A DNA stretch of 64,000 bases from Tateyamaria sp. syn59. Its GTDB lineage: Bacteria; Pseudomonadota; Alphaproteobacteria; Rhodobacterales; Rhodobacteraceae. The stretch is taken from assembly GCF_007995245.1 (NCBI RefSeq), contig NZ_VCBA01000002.1:434001-498000 (forward strand), read 5' to 3'. The first letter of the stretch is position 1, and each line of letters opens with the position of its first letter. This document shows, piece after piece, positions 52,246-60,152 of this stretch. A program made the position numbers and the translations under genes. A model generated the notes under the pieces. It did not search any database. It saw nothing but the letters and a program-made list of their open reading frames with translations, and was not told the origin of the DNA.

Positions 52246-52278
52246 AACGCGAACGCCCCGCCGGGTGCGGCGGGGCGT
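52246..52278 (-). terminator. Terminator of rpoH
   Basis: On the minus strand CGCCCCGCCG-cacc-CGGCGGGGCG is a perfect ten-pair stem, followed by TTCGCGTTTT. Confidence 0.88.
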
Positions 52279-52301
52279 GTTCACTGCTATGGGCAGGTCA
52301 C

Positions 52302-53198
52302 TCAGGCGGAGGTCATCAAACCCTTCGCCCGTGCGATCTCGCGCATCTTCTTCTGCAGCTTTTCGAAGGCGCGCACTTCGATCTGGCGGATACGCTCGCG
52401 GCTGACGCCGTATTCAGTCGACAGGTCCTCCAGCGTGACGGGCGCATCGGCCAGACGGCGCTGGGTCAGGATGTCCTTTTCGCGGTCGTTGAGCACGTCC
52501 AGCGCTTCGGCCAGCATCTCGCGGCGCACTTCCAACTCGTCGCGGGCCTCGTAGTCACCCGCCTGGTCGGCGCTTTCGTCTTCCAGCCAGTCCTGCCATT
52601 GCATCGCCCCTTCGGTTTCGGAGCCGACGGTCGCGTTCAGCGACGCATCCCCGCCCGACAACCGACGGTTCATCGAGATCACCTCGGCCTCGGTCACACC
52701 CAGATCTGTCGCGATCTGCTTGACGTTTTCGGGACGCAAGTCGCCCTCTTCCAGCGCGCCGATCTTGGCCTTAGCCTTGCGCAGGTTGAAGAACAACTTC
52801 TTCTGCGCCGATGTGGTGCCCAGCTTGACCAGCGACCACGAGCGCAGGATGTATTCCTGGATCGACGCCCGGATCCACCACATCGCGTAGGTGGCCAGAC
52901 GGAACCCTTTTTCGGGGTCAAAGCGTTTGACGGCCTGCATGAGGCCGACATTGGCCTCCGAAATCACCTCGGCCTGCGGCAAACCATAGCCGCGATAGCC
53001 CATGGCAATCTTGGCCGCGAGGCGCAGGTGGCTCGTGACCATCTTGTGGGCGGCACCTGTGTCCTCTTTTTCGACCCAGGCCTTGGCCAGCATGTATTCC
53101 TCTTCCGGTTCCAGCAGCGGGAATTTCCGGATTTCCTGCATATAGCGGTTCAGACCGCCCTCAGGTGTGGGTGCGGGAAGATTTGCGTAATTGGCCAT
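52302..53198 (-). CDS. rpoH: RNA polymerase sigma-32 factor (heat shock)
   Basis: The 298-residue sigma factor directs RNA polymerase to heat-shock promoters. Region 2 carries MVTSHLRLAAKIAMGYRGYG and EANVGLMQAVKRFDPEKGFR with YAMWWIRASIQEYILRSWS. The RpoH box is QKKLFFNLRKAKAK. Region 4 ends in GVSRERIRQIEVRAFEKLQK. AGGAGG lies before the ATG at 53198; an open frame extends upstream without support. A sigma-32-like promoter at 53241-53271 suggests autoregulation. Rhodobacteraceae often have two RpoH proteins; only one is here. Confidence 0.96.
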   Translation of the reverse strand: MANYANLPAPTPEGGLNRYMQEIRKFPLLEPEEEYMLAKAWVEKEDTGAAHKMVTSHLRLAAKIAMGYRGYGLPQAEVISEANVGLMQAVKRFDPEKGFRLATYAMWWIRASIQEYILRSWSLVKLGTTSAQKKLFFNLRKAKAKIGALEEGDLRPENVKQIATDLGVTEAEVISMNRRLSGGDASLNATVGSETEGAMQWQDWLEDESADQAGDYEARDELEVRREMLAEALDVLNDREKDILTQRRLADAPVTLEDLSTEYGVSRERIRQIEVRAFEKLQKKMREIARAKGLMTSA

Positions 53199-53240
53199 AA
53201 TGTCCCTCCTGTGCCCAGTCATGTTTATGGGCTTAACATC

Positions 53241-53271
53241 CCATATGGGACGGCATACACCCGCATACAAG
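53241..53271 (-). promoter_or_regulatory. Possible sigma-32-type promoter of rpoH
   Basis: On the minus strand CTTGTAT, 15 bases, then CCCATATG resembles CTTGAAA-N11/16-CCCCATnT. It is 43-73 bases upstream of the rpoH start. Confidence 0.4.
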
Positions 53272-53406
53272 AGGCAGGCGTTGTCGCACTGTGAATATGG
53301 CACGCAAAGACGGTTACCGGCAGGGGCAGGCCCGTGCTTTCACGCGCATGTGCTGTTCGTTACAGCGGTGCGCAAAGAATGCGTTACAATTGCGATCTGT
53401 TCCGAC

Positions 53407-54432
53407 CTATCCGGCCAAAATGGCCAACAAATCGGCAAAATCGGTGGGCAAAGGGGCCTCGAACCGTAACATTTCCGCGGAAATCGGGTGTTCAAAACCC
53501 AAAACCGCCGCATGAAGTGCCTGTCGGCTGAAGCCCGCAACCGCCTCTGACGCTGCCTCGCTCAGTGTCCCGCGCGCCAGCTTGCGCTTGCCGTCATAGG
53601 TCGGATCGCCCACGAGGCCATGCCCCGCATGGGCCATGTGGACTCTGATCTGGTGGGTACGGCCCGTCTCCAGCCAGCATTCGATCTGACTCAGAACCGG
53701 TGGTGTGCCATAGCGCGCCACCAGCCGCGCGCGCGTCACCGCATGCCGCCCGCCCTGAAACAGCACAGCCTGCCTTTGCCGGTCGGTTTTGTGCCGTGCA
53801 AGCTGCGTGGTCAGCTTGAGTACATTGCCCGGCTCGAACGACGCCCCCCGAACCCCGCGCAGGCGCGGGTCATTGCCGTCAGGCACACCGTAGACCAGCG
53901 CGCGGTAATACCGCTCGACGGTGTGCTTGGCGAACTGCTCCGCCAGCCCATGATGCGCCGCGTCACTCTTGGCGACAACCAGCAGCCCGCTCGTGTCCTT
54001 GTCGATCCGATGCACAATACCGGGCCGCTTCATGCCGCCGACGCCCGAGAGATCATCACCGCAATGATGCATCAGCGCATTGACCAGCGTGCCCGAGGGC
54101 GAGCCGGGTGCCGGATGAACGACCATGCCCGCAGGCTTGTTCACGACAATCAGATCGGCATCCTCGAACACCACTTCGAGGGGGATATCCTCCGCCCCGA
54201 TATGGCTTTCTTCAGCAGCCTCAACCGTCACCTCGACCACCGCGCCCTCGGTCACCTTCGCCTTGGGGTCCGACGCAACCGCACCATCGACCACCACAGC
54301 CCCGTCCGCCATCAACTTTGCCAGCCGCGTCCGCGACAGGGCCGCGCCCTCTGGCACGTCCCGGGCGATGGCCTTATCAAGGCGCGCAGGCGGATCGGCC
54401 GCAATGACAAAGGACAGGCGCGTGGACGACAT
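53407..54432 (-). CDS. rluD: Ribosomal large-subunit pseudouridine synthase (RluA/RluD family)
   Basis: The 341-residue enzyme isomerises uridines in 23S rRNA. An S4 domain (RLDKAIARDVPEGAALSRTR) precedes the catalytic domain with the active Asp in GIVHRIDKDTSGLLVVAKS. Later motifs YRALVYG and GRTHQIRVHMAHAGHGLVGD are conserved. It begins at the same CATG as the divergent small membrane gene. It lies upstream of rpoH in the same direction with 208 bases between. Confidence 0.93.
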   Translation of the reverse strand: MSSTRLSFVIAADPPARLDKAIARDVPEGAALSRTRLAKLMADGAVVVDGAVASDPKAKVTEGAVVEVTVEAAEESHIGAEDIPLEVVFEDADLIVVNKPAGMVVHPAPGSPSGTLVNALMHHCGDDLSGVGGMKRPGIVHRIDKDTSGLLVVAKSDAAHHGLAEQFAKHTVERYYRALVYGVPDGNDPRLRGVRGASFEPGNVLKLTTQLARHKTDRQRQAVLFQGGRHAVTRARLVARYGTPPVLSQIECWLETGRTHQIRVHMAHAGHGLVGDPTYDGKRKLARGTLSEAASEAVAGFSRQALHAAVLGFEHPISAEMLRFEAPLPTDFADLLAILAG

Positions 54433-54721
54433 GGATACCCCAGAGCTTCCGGCCAACCTCGCCTTTCTGCGGCGGCTGGTGACCGTGTTGACGATCATCA
54501 TGATCGGAGGCGTTGTAACGGTGGTGGGTCTGCTTGTCATCCGGCTGAACGCAAACCCTGTCCCGCTGCCTCTCCCTGACAGCGTGACGCTGCCCGACGG
54601 AACCGAAGCAACAGCTTTTACCATCGGGTCCGACTGGTACGCGGTGGTCAGCGCAGAGGACGAGATCCTGATCTTTGACCAAGTGACGGGCACATTGCGC
54701 CAGACCATCGCGATTGACTAA
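54422..54721 (+). CDS. Single-pass membrane protein (DUF6476-like)
   Basis: The product has about 99 residues from the GTG at 54422, chosen because AAGGA lies seven bases upstream; the ATG at 54431 is an alternative. One helix (VTVLTIIMIGGVVTVVGLLV) follows the conserved ELPANLAFLRRL start. The periplasmic C-terminus is VTLPDGTEATAFTIGSDWYA and VTGTLRQTIAID. The 5' end overlaps the divergent rluD start by 11 bases. Function unknown. Confidence 0.82.
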   Translation: MDDMDTPELPANLAFLRRLVTVLTIIMIGGVVTVVGLLVIRLNANPVPLPLPDSVTLPDGTEATAFTIGSDWYAVVSAEDEILIFDQVTGTLRQTIAID

Positions 54722-54774
54722 TGGTTGCGGTTGACCCGGGCGCGAAGCAGTCAGGCGAGCCCACCAGCGCAGGT

Positions 54775-55083
54775 TCAACAGTCTTCCGCAGCCTGGCGCC
54801 GGGCGAGTGTTGTCTGGTCGATTGATCGCGTAAACGGGACCGACACGCTTTCGTTTGCTCGGATGTAGCCCGACACATCGGCGTAGCACTGGCAATCCAG
54901 GTCATCCGCCAGCCCCTCACAGTAATCCAGTTCCTGGGATACGGCCTTTTCAAATTCCTCTTGGGTGACGCCTGGCGCAATTTCGACACCACTGGTCGTG
55001 AGCGGCGGCACAAGGGACACGCCCAAGATGATCGACCCGCCAATCGCGAGCATGACCAGATAAATGCGGATATCACCTGTCAT
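54775..55083 (-). CDS. Small membrane-anchored hypothetical protein
   Basis: The 102-residue product has one helix (IYLVMLAIGGSIILGVSLV) and a periplasmic tail with four Cys (DYCEGLADDLDCQCYADVSG and a C-terminal AAEDC). Cys content suggests disulfides or metal binding. No clear ribosome binding site is visible before the ATG at 55083. It converges with the DUF6476-like gene. Function unknown. Confidence 0.65.
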   Translation of the reverse strand: MTGDIRIYLVMLAIGGSIILGVSLVPPLTTSGVEIAPGVTQEEFEKAVSQELDYCEGLADDLDCQCYADVSGYIRANESVSVPFTRSIDQTTLARRQAAEDC

Positions 55084-55212
55084 GTGAATGTCTCATGCGA
55101 TCAAGGATGACGGCCAAAGGTTAACGGGCCGTATGTGGGCGCAACACTTTTTGCACCATCGCGTGCCAACCTCTCGAAAAACCGGGCAAGAAAAACTAAG
55201 GATTTTAGAGGG

Positions 55213-55289
55213 TGGTACCACCGCCCCGGCTCGAACGGGGGACCTCCTGATCCACAATCAGGCGCTCTAACCAACTGAGCTACGGCGGC
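55213..55289 (-). tRNA. tRNA-His (GTG)
   Basis: Minus strand: acceptor GCCGCCG pairs with CGGTGGT (two G-U pairs). The anticodon loop carries GTG between CTGAT and ATCAG. T arm CCCCG-TTCGAGC-CGGGG, encoded CCA at 55215-55213. The discriminator is A73 and the base at -1 is T, so no G-1 is encoded. This fits the unusual tRNA-His of many alphaproteobacteria. Confidence 0.96.
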
Positions 55290-55332
55290 ACTATGCGTCA
55301 GATACCGATGCCGCAGACCGAATGCAAGACCG

Positions 55333-55836
55333 TCAAAAGCGATAAACCCAAGTCTGTTCCACCAAATCCTGACCAAAGGAATGGACCGGTTTCGACGCCA
55401 CCATCTGCCACCCGGTCCGGGCGTATAGCGCGCAGGCGGCCGCGTGGCTCTCGTGCGTCCACAAGCTCATGCCCTCATAGCCGGCATCTCGCGCAAATTG
55501 CATGCACCGATCCAGCAGCATCCGGCCAACTCCCTTGCCGCGCGCCTCTGGCACCAGGAGAAACAGGCGCAGCTTGGCCGTGACCGGATCATGGCGCACG
55601 CAAAAGATCGACCCGAGGCGCATGCCCCCTGCCTCCGCGATCCACCCGCGCTCGCAGGATGGATCATGACCCGCATTAAACGCTTCGAGGATCGACCGGA
55701 CCAAGGGTCCAAAACTGTCGTCGAACCCTGCCTCGCGGGCATAAAGATCGCCGTGCTGCGCCACAAGCCAATCGGTGTCGGCCGCCACAAAGGGGCGTAA
55801 GCTTACTTCCGTCATAGTCTCAGCATCATCCGCCAT
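55333..55836 (-). CDS. GNAT family N-acetyltransferase
   Basis: A 167-residue GNAT protein. The acetyl-CoA loop is LVPEARGKGVGRMLLDRCMQFARD, and the late motif is YEGMSLWTHESHAAACALYARTGWQMV, common in MarR-linked GNATs. No MarR domain is present here. An in-frame ATG at 55815 (MTEVSLRPF) may be the true start. It is divergent from the small 55897 gene. The substrate is unknown. Confidence 0.9.
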   Translation of the reverse strand: MADDAETMTEVSLRPFVAADTDWLVAQHGDLYAREAGFDDSFGPLVRSILEAFNAGHDPSCERGWIAEAGGMRLGSIFCVRHDPVTAKLRLFLLVPEARGKGVGRMLLDRCMQFARDAGYEGMSLWTHESHAAACALYARTGWQMVASKPVHSFGQDLVEQTWVYRF

Positions 55837-55896
55837 CGCTTGCCTTTCAATCCCGATCAGTCTAGCACGCAGCCTCCATATCCGCCGGAGATGACC

Positions 55897-56085
55897 ATGG
55901 GGATCAACAAGGAAAGCGACATCGCAGCCAATCTGCAGATCGGCCCGACCGATGTGGGGATGGTGCGCATCTATGTCGAGGCAAAAGGCGTCGAGATCCC
56001 GATGGACTTCGACCCCGAAGAAGCGAATGAAATCGCCGACGAGATCAAGGCTGCCGCAAAGGCCGCCAGTGCGATGAAACGCTGA
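55897..56085 (+). CDS. Small conserved acidic protein (DUF6324-like)
   Basis: The 62-residue protein (MGINKESDIAANLQIGPTDV start) was assigned its start at 55897 because GGAG lies six bases upstream. It has the pattern MVRIYVEAKGVEIPMDFDPE followed by an Ala/Glu helix. It matches a small family common in Rhodobacterales, of unknown function. The 120 bases after it hold no gene I can support. Confidence 0.78.
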   Translation: MGINKESDIAANLQIGPTDVGMVRIYVEAKGVEIPMDFDPEEANEIADEIKAAAKAASAMKR

Positions 56086-56206
56086 GTCTGCGCGATTCCG
56101 ATCTGAAAACGTAGTACCGGGTCAGAGGCGTTCGTCAGACAGGGCGCTGGACCAAGACGCTCCGCCACCGAATTGCCCACTCCCGCGCCGCATTCGACGG
56201 GCCGGG

Positions 56207-56665
56207 CTACCATCCCAGCCCAGCCCCCGGATCACGCAGCGCCTGCAAGCGCCGCGCCGCATGGGTCGCAAACTTCTGCACCATCACCTTGCGCCGCGCA
56301 GGGGCCAGCTTGTCCTCGGGCGCCATGCGAATAATCTCGGCATCATAGGCATCGGCAATCAACAACCCCGTGCCCTCCGGCAGCAAATCAACAGGAAACT
56401 CCCCGTCCACGGCCCAGAAAAACCGGTCACACCACTCCAGATAGCCATCCCACTTGTGGTCCGACATGAAATCCGCCCGGCTCGACTTGCACTCGATGAC
56501 CCAGACCTCGCCCTTCGGACCCAGCGCCATCACATCCACGCGCAAACCCCGCGCAGGCACCATTTCCTCAACCGTGGCCCAGCCCAGCGACGCCAGATGG
56601 CGCGACACGCCCCGCGCCAGCACCTGACCGGGCATCATCGTGGTGAGATCAGAGACAACTTCCAT
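56207..56665 (-). CDS. mmcB: MmcB family DNA repair protein
   Basis: The 152-residue protein has a PD-(D/E)xK nuclease-like core: RGLRVDVMALGPKGEVWVIE, CKSSRADFMSDHKWDGYLEW and FFWAVDGEFPVDLLPEGTGL. The D-V-M and E-C-K triad is consistent with an endonuclease fold. Family members are induced by DNA damage. A GAAC-N7-GAAC LexA box ends 15 bases before the ATG at 56665, which supports this start. A second ATG lies at 56638. Confidence 0.92.
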   Translation of the reverse strand: MEVVSDLTTMMPGQVLARGVSRHLASLGWATVEEMVPARGLRVDVMALGPKGEVWVIECKSSRADFMSDHKWDGYLEWCDRFFWAVDGEFPVDLLPEGTGLLIADAYDAEIIRMAPEDKLAPARRKVMVQKFATHAARRLQALRDPGAGLGW

Positions 56666-56679
56666 GGCATCCAGAGTAT

Positions 56680-56694
56680 GAACAAACCCTGAAC
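56680..56694. promoter_or_regulatory. LexA (SOS) box of mmcB
   Basis: GAACAAACCCTGAAC on the plus strand, the exact GAAC-N7-GAAC consensus, lies immediately upstream of the mmcB start. Confidence 0.85.
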
Positions 56695-56773
56695 AAAAGC
56701 AAGCCGCACCCACAAGGCTTGGCGTTCCGCCCCTCTGCCCCTACCTTTGGCCGACAGCGGTGGGAGCCGACAC

Positions 56774-58063
56774 ATGACCAATGACACAAGGCTCAACAAT
56801 ACTGGGCTGAGCCAGACACAGGCGCGCGGCGTCCGCTACGCGCGTGAGCTCGAAGGACATCTCGGCTGGCTCGACACCTTCTCCGGCACCGCCCTCGGCG
56901 TGCTGGCCACGGCGTCGGGCATCTACACCTATCTCGGGGTCTCCTCCCTCCTCGACGAAAACGGCGCCATGTCGGTCTTCGCCGCCATCGCCTACTCGGT
57001 CGCGGTCTCTGTGGGCATCTTCGTCTTCTGGTCCTACATGATGCGGCTCTTCCCCGCCGTCCGCTCGGCCCAGGCACGCATCGGCCTGATCGTCGCCATG
57101 GGCGCAGGCTCGCTCGCCATCGTCGCCATGTCCTCCTGGCTCAACGCCGCAGCTCTCGCAGGCTCGGCGGCGGTCGAACAGCACCTCGCCAAAACGGTGC
57201 AGGACTACCAGACCAGCCTCGAACGCGCGCACGAGGTCGCGCTGAACGGCCAATCTCTCGAACGCGACGTCGCCCGTGTCCGCCAATCCTTCGAAGACCT
57301 CTCCGAACAGGAAGCCGCAGGCGCGCTCTCGGGCCTCGCCGGCCGCGGCGCCGTCTTCCGCGTCCTCCGCCAGAAAGCGGCAGAACTCTCGGGCCTCGAA
57401 GGACAAATCAGCGCCCAAACCCCACTCGTTGAGTCCGCCTTCACCGAAGGCAACGCAATCCTGTCGCGCATGCGCGCCCTCACGGTCGAGCCCGGCCCGG
57501 TTGAGGCGCGCAGCGTCGAATTCTCCGAACAAGCGGTCCGCCTCGCGGGCCTCATCACTCAACTGCGGCAACTCTCCGTCGCCCCGCTCGTGGAACGCGC
57601 GGCCCAGGACCTCGCCGCCTCCGTCGTCCTGCCCGAACTCGACGGCTCCACCGAACAGGGCCGCACCGATCAGGCCGCCACCATCACCTCCGTGCTCGAA
57701 GTACTCGCCCAACGCGCCAACACGCTCGAACGCGCCGCCCAAAATGTCCAAGCGCAAAGCACGACCACGGACGTCACCTACACCCCCATCTCCTCGGCGG
57801 ACGCGGTCATCCTCTACGCCCGCAACTTCGTACCCTCCTGGGCGGGGGCCATCGCCATCGACCTGCTGCCTGCCGTCCTCGTCTTCATCCTCGCCATCAC
57901 CCAATCCGCCATCCGCGGCGGACGCGAAGGGGCCGCAGTCGAAGACACGCTGACCCTCGCAGAACTCCGCGCAGCCATGGCCGCCCTCCGCGATGTCGAG
58001 GACACGATGACCGCCCCCGGCCAGATCAACGCCCCCGAGACGCCAAAACGGGTCGCCGAATGA
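56774..58063 (+). CDS. Large membrane protein with a periplasmic or cytoplasmic coiled-coil domain
   Basis: The 429-residue protein has three N-terminal helices, about residues 29-49 (FSGTALGVLATASGIYTYLG), 63-83 (MSVFAAIAYSVAVSVGIFVF) and 98-120. A long helical domain (residues 125-350) includes FEDLSEQEAAGALSGLAGRG. A final helix (FVPSWAGAIAIDLLPAVLVF and on) precedes a charged tail. This is the general layout of a membrane sensor or scaffold. No family recognised. It overlaps the ClpP-like gene by four bases. Start 56774 follows GGGAG. Confidence 0.8.
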   Translation: MTNDTRLNNTGLSQTQARGVRYARELEGHLGWLDTFSGTALGVLATASGIYTYLGVSSLLDENGAMSVFAAIAYSVAVSVGIFVFWSYMMRLFPAVRSAQARIGLIVAMGAGSLAIVAMSSWLNAAALAGSAAVEQHLAKTVQDYQTSLERAHEVALNGQSLERDVARVRQSFEDLSEQEAAGALSGLAGRGAVFRVLRQKAAELSGLEGQISAQTPLVESAFTEGNAILSRMRALTVEPGPVEARSVEFSEQAVRLAGLITQLRQLSVAPLVERAAQDLAASVVLPELDGSTEQGRTDQAATITSVLEVLAQRANTLERAAQNVQAQSTTTDVTYTPISSADAVILYARNFVPSWAGAIAIDLLPAVLVFILAITQSAIRGGREGAAVEDTLTLAELRAAMAALRDVEDTMTAPGQINAPETPKRVAE

Positions 58064-58833
58064 CCGACACGGCGGACACGGGGACCCCACGAGGCAAACA
58101 ACGCAACCCCGTCGCCCGCGTGCTGATGGGCGTGCTGGTGTTCCAACTCGGCATCGGCGGCCTCCTTATCCTCGGGGACATGCAGGGGCTGCGCCTGCCC
58201 ACCTTCGGCCCCGACGCCCCGCGCCTCACCGAACCGGTGCGCCCCGGCGACCAGCGCCGCACCTTCCGTCCCGACCGCGACCGCCCCGTCACGCAACCGG
58301 CCCGCGATCCCGGCCAGTTGCCCAACCGCCTCGTCCTGACCCAAACCGACGGCACCACCTACCGGCTCGAAGGGGGCATAAGCGCAGGCGACGCCGACCG
58401 CCTCGCCGCGATGATCCTCCAATCCGACCCCCGTCCGGAAACGCTCATCCTGCAAAGTCCCGGCGGCTCGGTCCAGGACGCCCTCGCGCTCGGGCGCACC
58501 ATCCGCGCCGAAGGGATCAGCACGCAAATGCTTCGCGGCGAATTCTGCTACTCCGCCTGCCCCTACCTGCTGGTCGCAGGCGCCACGCGCGACATCTCCC
58601 CCAACGCCTCAGTCGGCGTCCACCAGCACTATTTCGGCCAAAACACCTTCCTGCCCGCCGCCTTCGCCGTCGAAGACATCCAGCGCGGCCAGGCCGAGGT
58701 GATGACCTATCTCGATGAAATGGGAATCGACCCGCTCGTCATGCAACACGCGCTGTCCACACCGCCGGACGAGATTTATGTGCTGCTGCCCGAGGAGCTG
58801 GAACGCTACGGTTTTATCGAGGCGCAGGACTAG
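58060..58833 (+). CDS. Membrane-anchored ClpP/crotonase-like protein (COG3904 type)
   Basis: The 257-residue protein has one helix (VARVLMGVLVFQLGIGGLLI), a Pro/Arg-rich linker, then a ClpP-like fold: ETLILQSPGGSVQDALALG carries the GGS oxyanion motif, GEFCYSACPYLLVAGA the putative nucleophile Ser between two Cys, and ASVGVHQHY the His. LLPEELERYGFI is near the end. The proteolytic activity of this family is predicted, not shown. It is translationally coupled to the preceding membrane protein, which suggests a joint role in the envelope. Confidence 0.85.
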   Translation: MTDTADTGTPRGKQRNPVARVLMGVLVFQLGIGGLLILGDMQGLRLPTFGPDAPRLTEPVRPGDQRRTFRPDRDRPVTQPARDPGQLPNRLVLTQTDGTTYRLEGGISAGDADRLAAMILQSDPRPETLILQSPGGSVQDALALGRTIRAEGISTQMLRGEFCYSACPYLLVAGATRDISPNASVGVHQHYFGQNTFLPAAFAVEDIQRGQAEVMTYLDEMGIDPLVMQHALSTPPDEIYVLLPEELERYGFIEAQD

Positions 58834-58971
58834 GGTTTCCTGCGCGCGATCAAAGCGACTGCTGATCTGCCCCGGCGGCATGTGCCGCTGGCGCGGACCG
58901 ATCTCGGGGCTTCCTGAACTCGACCCTTAAACACTCCCCCGGCGTGTTTGCCGCGGTGCGGACCGGTTCGA

Positions 58972-59005
58972 ATTCCCTGTTTCAAGAAATCCTCCCCGAA
59001 GGGCC
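58972..59005. repeat. Intergenic repeat, copy D (partial)
   Basis: ATTCCCTGTTTCAAGAAATC, then CTCCCCGAAGGGCC. It shares the TTCCCTGTTTC box with copies A and B and the CCTCCCCGAARGGCC end with the 47424 element. Confidence 0.55.
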
Positions 59006-59170
59006 GATCCCTCATCCGCACCGAACGCAAGCCTTGCCGCGCACCGCCCCCACCCCTATGTAGGCGCTTGGCGGGTTCTGCCCTTCTCGTGATAGGTTGC
59101 ATTCCGGTGGCCTTAAGCAATTCCGAGGGAGTTGGCTCTGTCCGGGCCCTGGTCCGGTTACCTGACACCC

Positions 59171-59186
59171 ACCTGTATATACAGGT
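59171..59186. promoter_or_regulatory. Perfect 16-base palindrome ACCTGTATATACAGGT
   Basis: The half-sites ACCTGT and ACAGGT equal those of LuxR-type boxes, but with a four-base rather than the usual eight-base spacer. No LuxR or LuxI gene is nearby, and the next gene is not obviously controlled by it. Confidence 0.35.
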
Positions 59187-59539
59187 CCTCGGGAATGAGA
59201 GAACCAAACGGTTGTGGTGGTCCCGTCACTTCACCCCGACATCCCGTGCTGCTCTTGTGCACAGGTCTTTTACGCAGAGGCAATTGCGCTGCAGCGCAGG
59301 CGGGCCTCCGCCGCTTTGGGAAGGTGACCGGAAGCATTGACGTCCTGCTAAGCTTTTCCCCGAAAGCCTCCGGTCCTGCGGATATGCTATTGGAAGCGGA
59401 AGAAAACTGGCAAGAAATTAGCATTCTCGATCTATCGAGCGATGGCATGATACGCAGTGAAACGTCCCGCCAGCCCACGCATCTGGCGGGACGGCGGGCG
59501 GGGCGCATTTGGCGCAGCCAAACAGCGTCCGAACCGCTG

Positions 59540-60124
59540 TCACGCCGAAACGGACTTGCGCACCATGTCCCAATACTGATCCTGCACGTCTTGCAGACTC
59601 AAACGCCCCCCTGCGCGAAACCAGGTCGTCACACCGGTCAACATCGCAATCACAGCCAGCGTCGCGATCTTGGGGTCGGGCACGTCAAAAGCGCCCGCTT
59701 CGGCGCCGTCACGCAGGATCTGTTCCAAGATAGCCTCATACCGGCCACGCAGATCTTCGATTTCCGCAAAGTTCTCGGGCGCGAGGTTGCGCAATTCCAT
59801 GTAAGCAATGAACACCGCATCGGGCCGCGCATGGTGAAAACCGATGTGGAACCGGACAAAAGCCTCAAGCTGCGCGAGAGGCACATCCGCCGCTGACACC
59901 GGCACGGCCTCCAACAACTCCACCATGTGATCGCGCATCAATTCGGCCAGCAGGCTCTGCTTGTCAGGGATGTAGTTGTAAAGCGCCCCCGCCTGCACCC
60001 CAACCTCACCCGCGATCTGGCGCATCGAAACGGCAGCATACCCATGCCGCGCAAAGAGCCGCAGCGCCGCGTCTCGGATCCGCGGGCCAGTGATGTCGGA
60101 ATGCGAACCTGTTGTGCGCGCCAT
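59540..60124 (-). CDS. TetR/AcrR family transcriptional regulator
   Basis: The 194-residue repressor has an N-terminal TetR helix-turn-helix (IRDAALRLFARHGYAAVSMR, then GVQAGALYNYIPDKQSLL). The C-terminal ligand-binding domain (HIGFHHARPDAVFIAYMELR onward) is of the TetR_C_33-like type seen in acyl-CoA or lipid regulators. A palindromic operator lies 15 bases upstream of its start, so autoregulation is likely. The effector and other targets are unknown. Confidence 0.93.
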   Translation of the reverse strand: MARTTGSHSDITGPRIRDAALRLFARHGYAAVSMRQIAGEVGVQAGALYNYIPDKQSLLAELMRDHMVELLEAVPVSAADVPLAQLEAFVRFHIGFHHARPDAVFIAYMELRNLAPENFAEIEDLRGRYEAILEQILRDGAEAGAFDVPDPKIATLAVIAMLTGVTTWFRAGGRLSLQDVQDQYWDMVRKSVSA

Positions 60125-60138
60125 GGGCAGGATTTATC

Positions 60139-60152
60139 TGAACGGGCGTTCA
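60139..60152. promoter_or_regulatory. Putative TetR operator TGAACG-gg-CGTTCA
   Basis: A perfect inverted repeat with a two-base centre, 15-28 bases upstream of the TetR start and 78 bases upstream of the divergent lipoprotein gene. Confidence 0.7.

Larger units (their letters stand above)
58834..59539. other. About 700 bases without a convincing gene
   Basis: The stretch separates two convergent genes. It holds a copy of the TTCCCTGTTTC-type repeat at 58972-59005, the palindrome ACCTGTATATACAGGT at 59171-59186, and an 11-pair stem CGTCCCGCCAG/CTGGCGGGACG at 59463-59493. The part around 59390-59460 is more AT-rich than its surroundings. Open frames cross it, but none has a start site, codon pattern or family match that I would defend. 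I could not match it to tmRNA, 6S RNA, RNase P RNA or SRP RNA. Confidence 0.55.

Noticed and set aside
59171-59186. E. coli-type LexA box
   Set aside because: The CTGT/ACAG halves have the wrong spacing, and this group uses GAAC-N7-GAAC.
59132-59896. 254-residue plus-strand frame after the ClpP-like gene
   Set aside because: Half of it is antisense to the TetR gene. The free part (with DMLLEAEENWQEISILDLSS) is odd in composition but has no start signal or confident family match.
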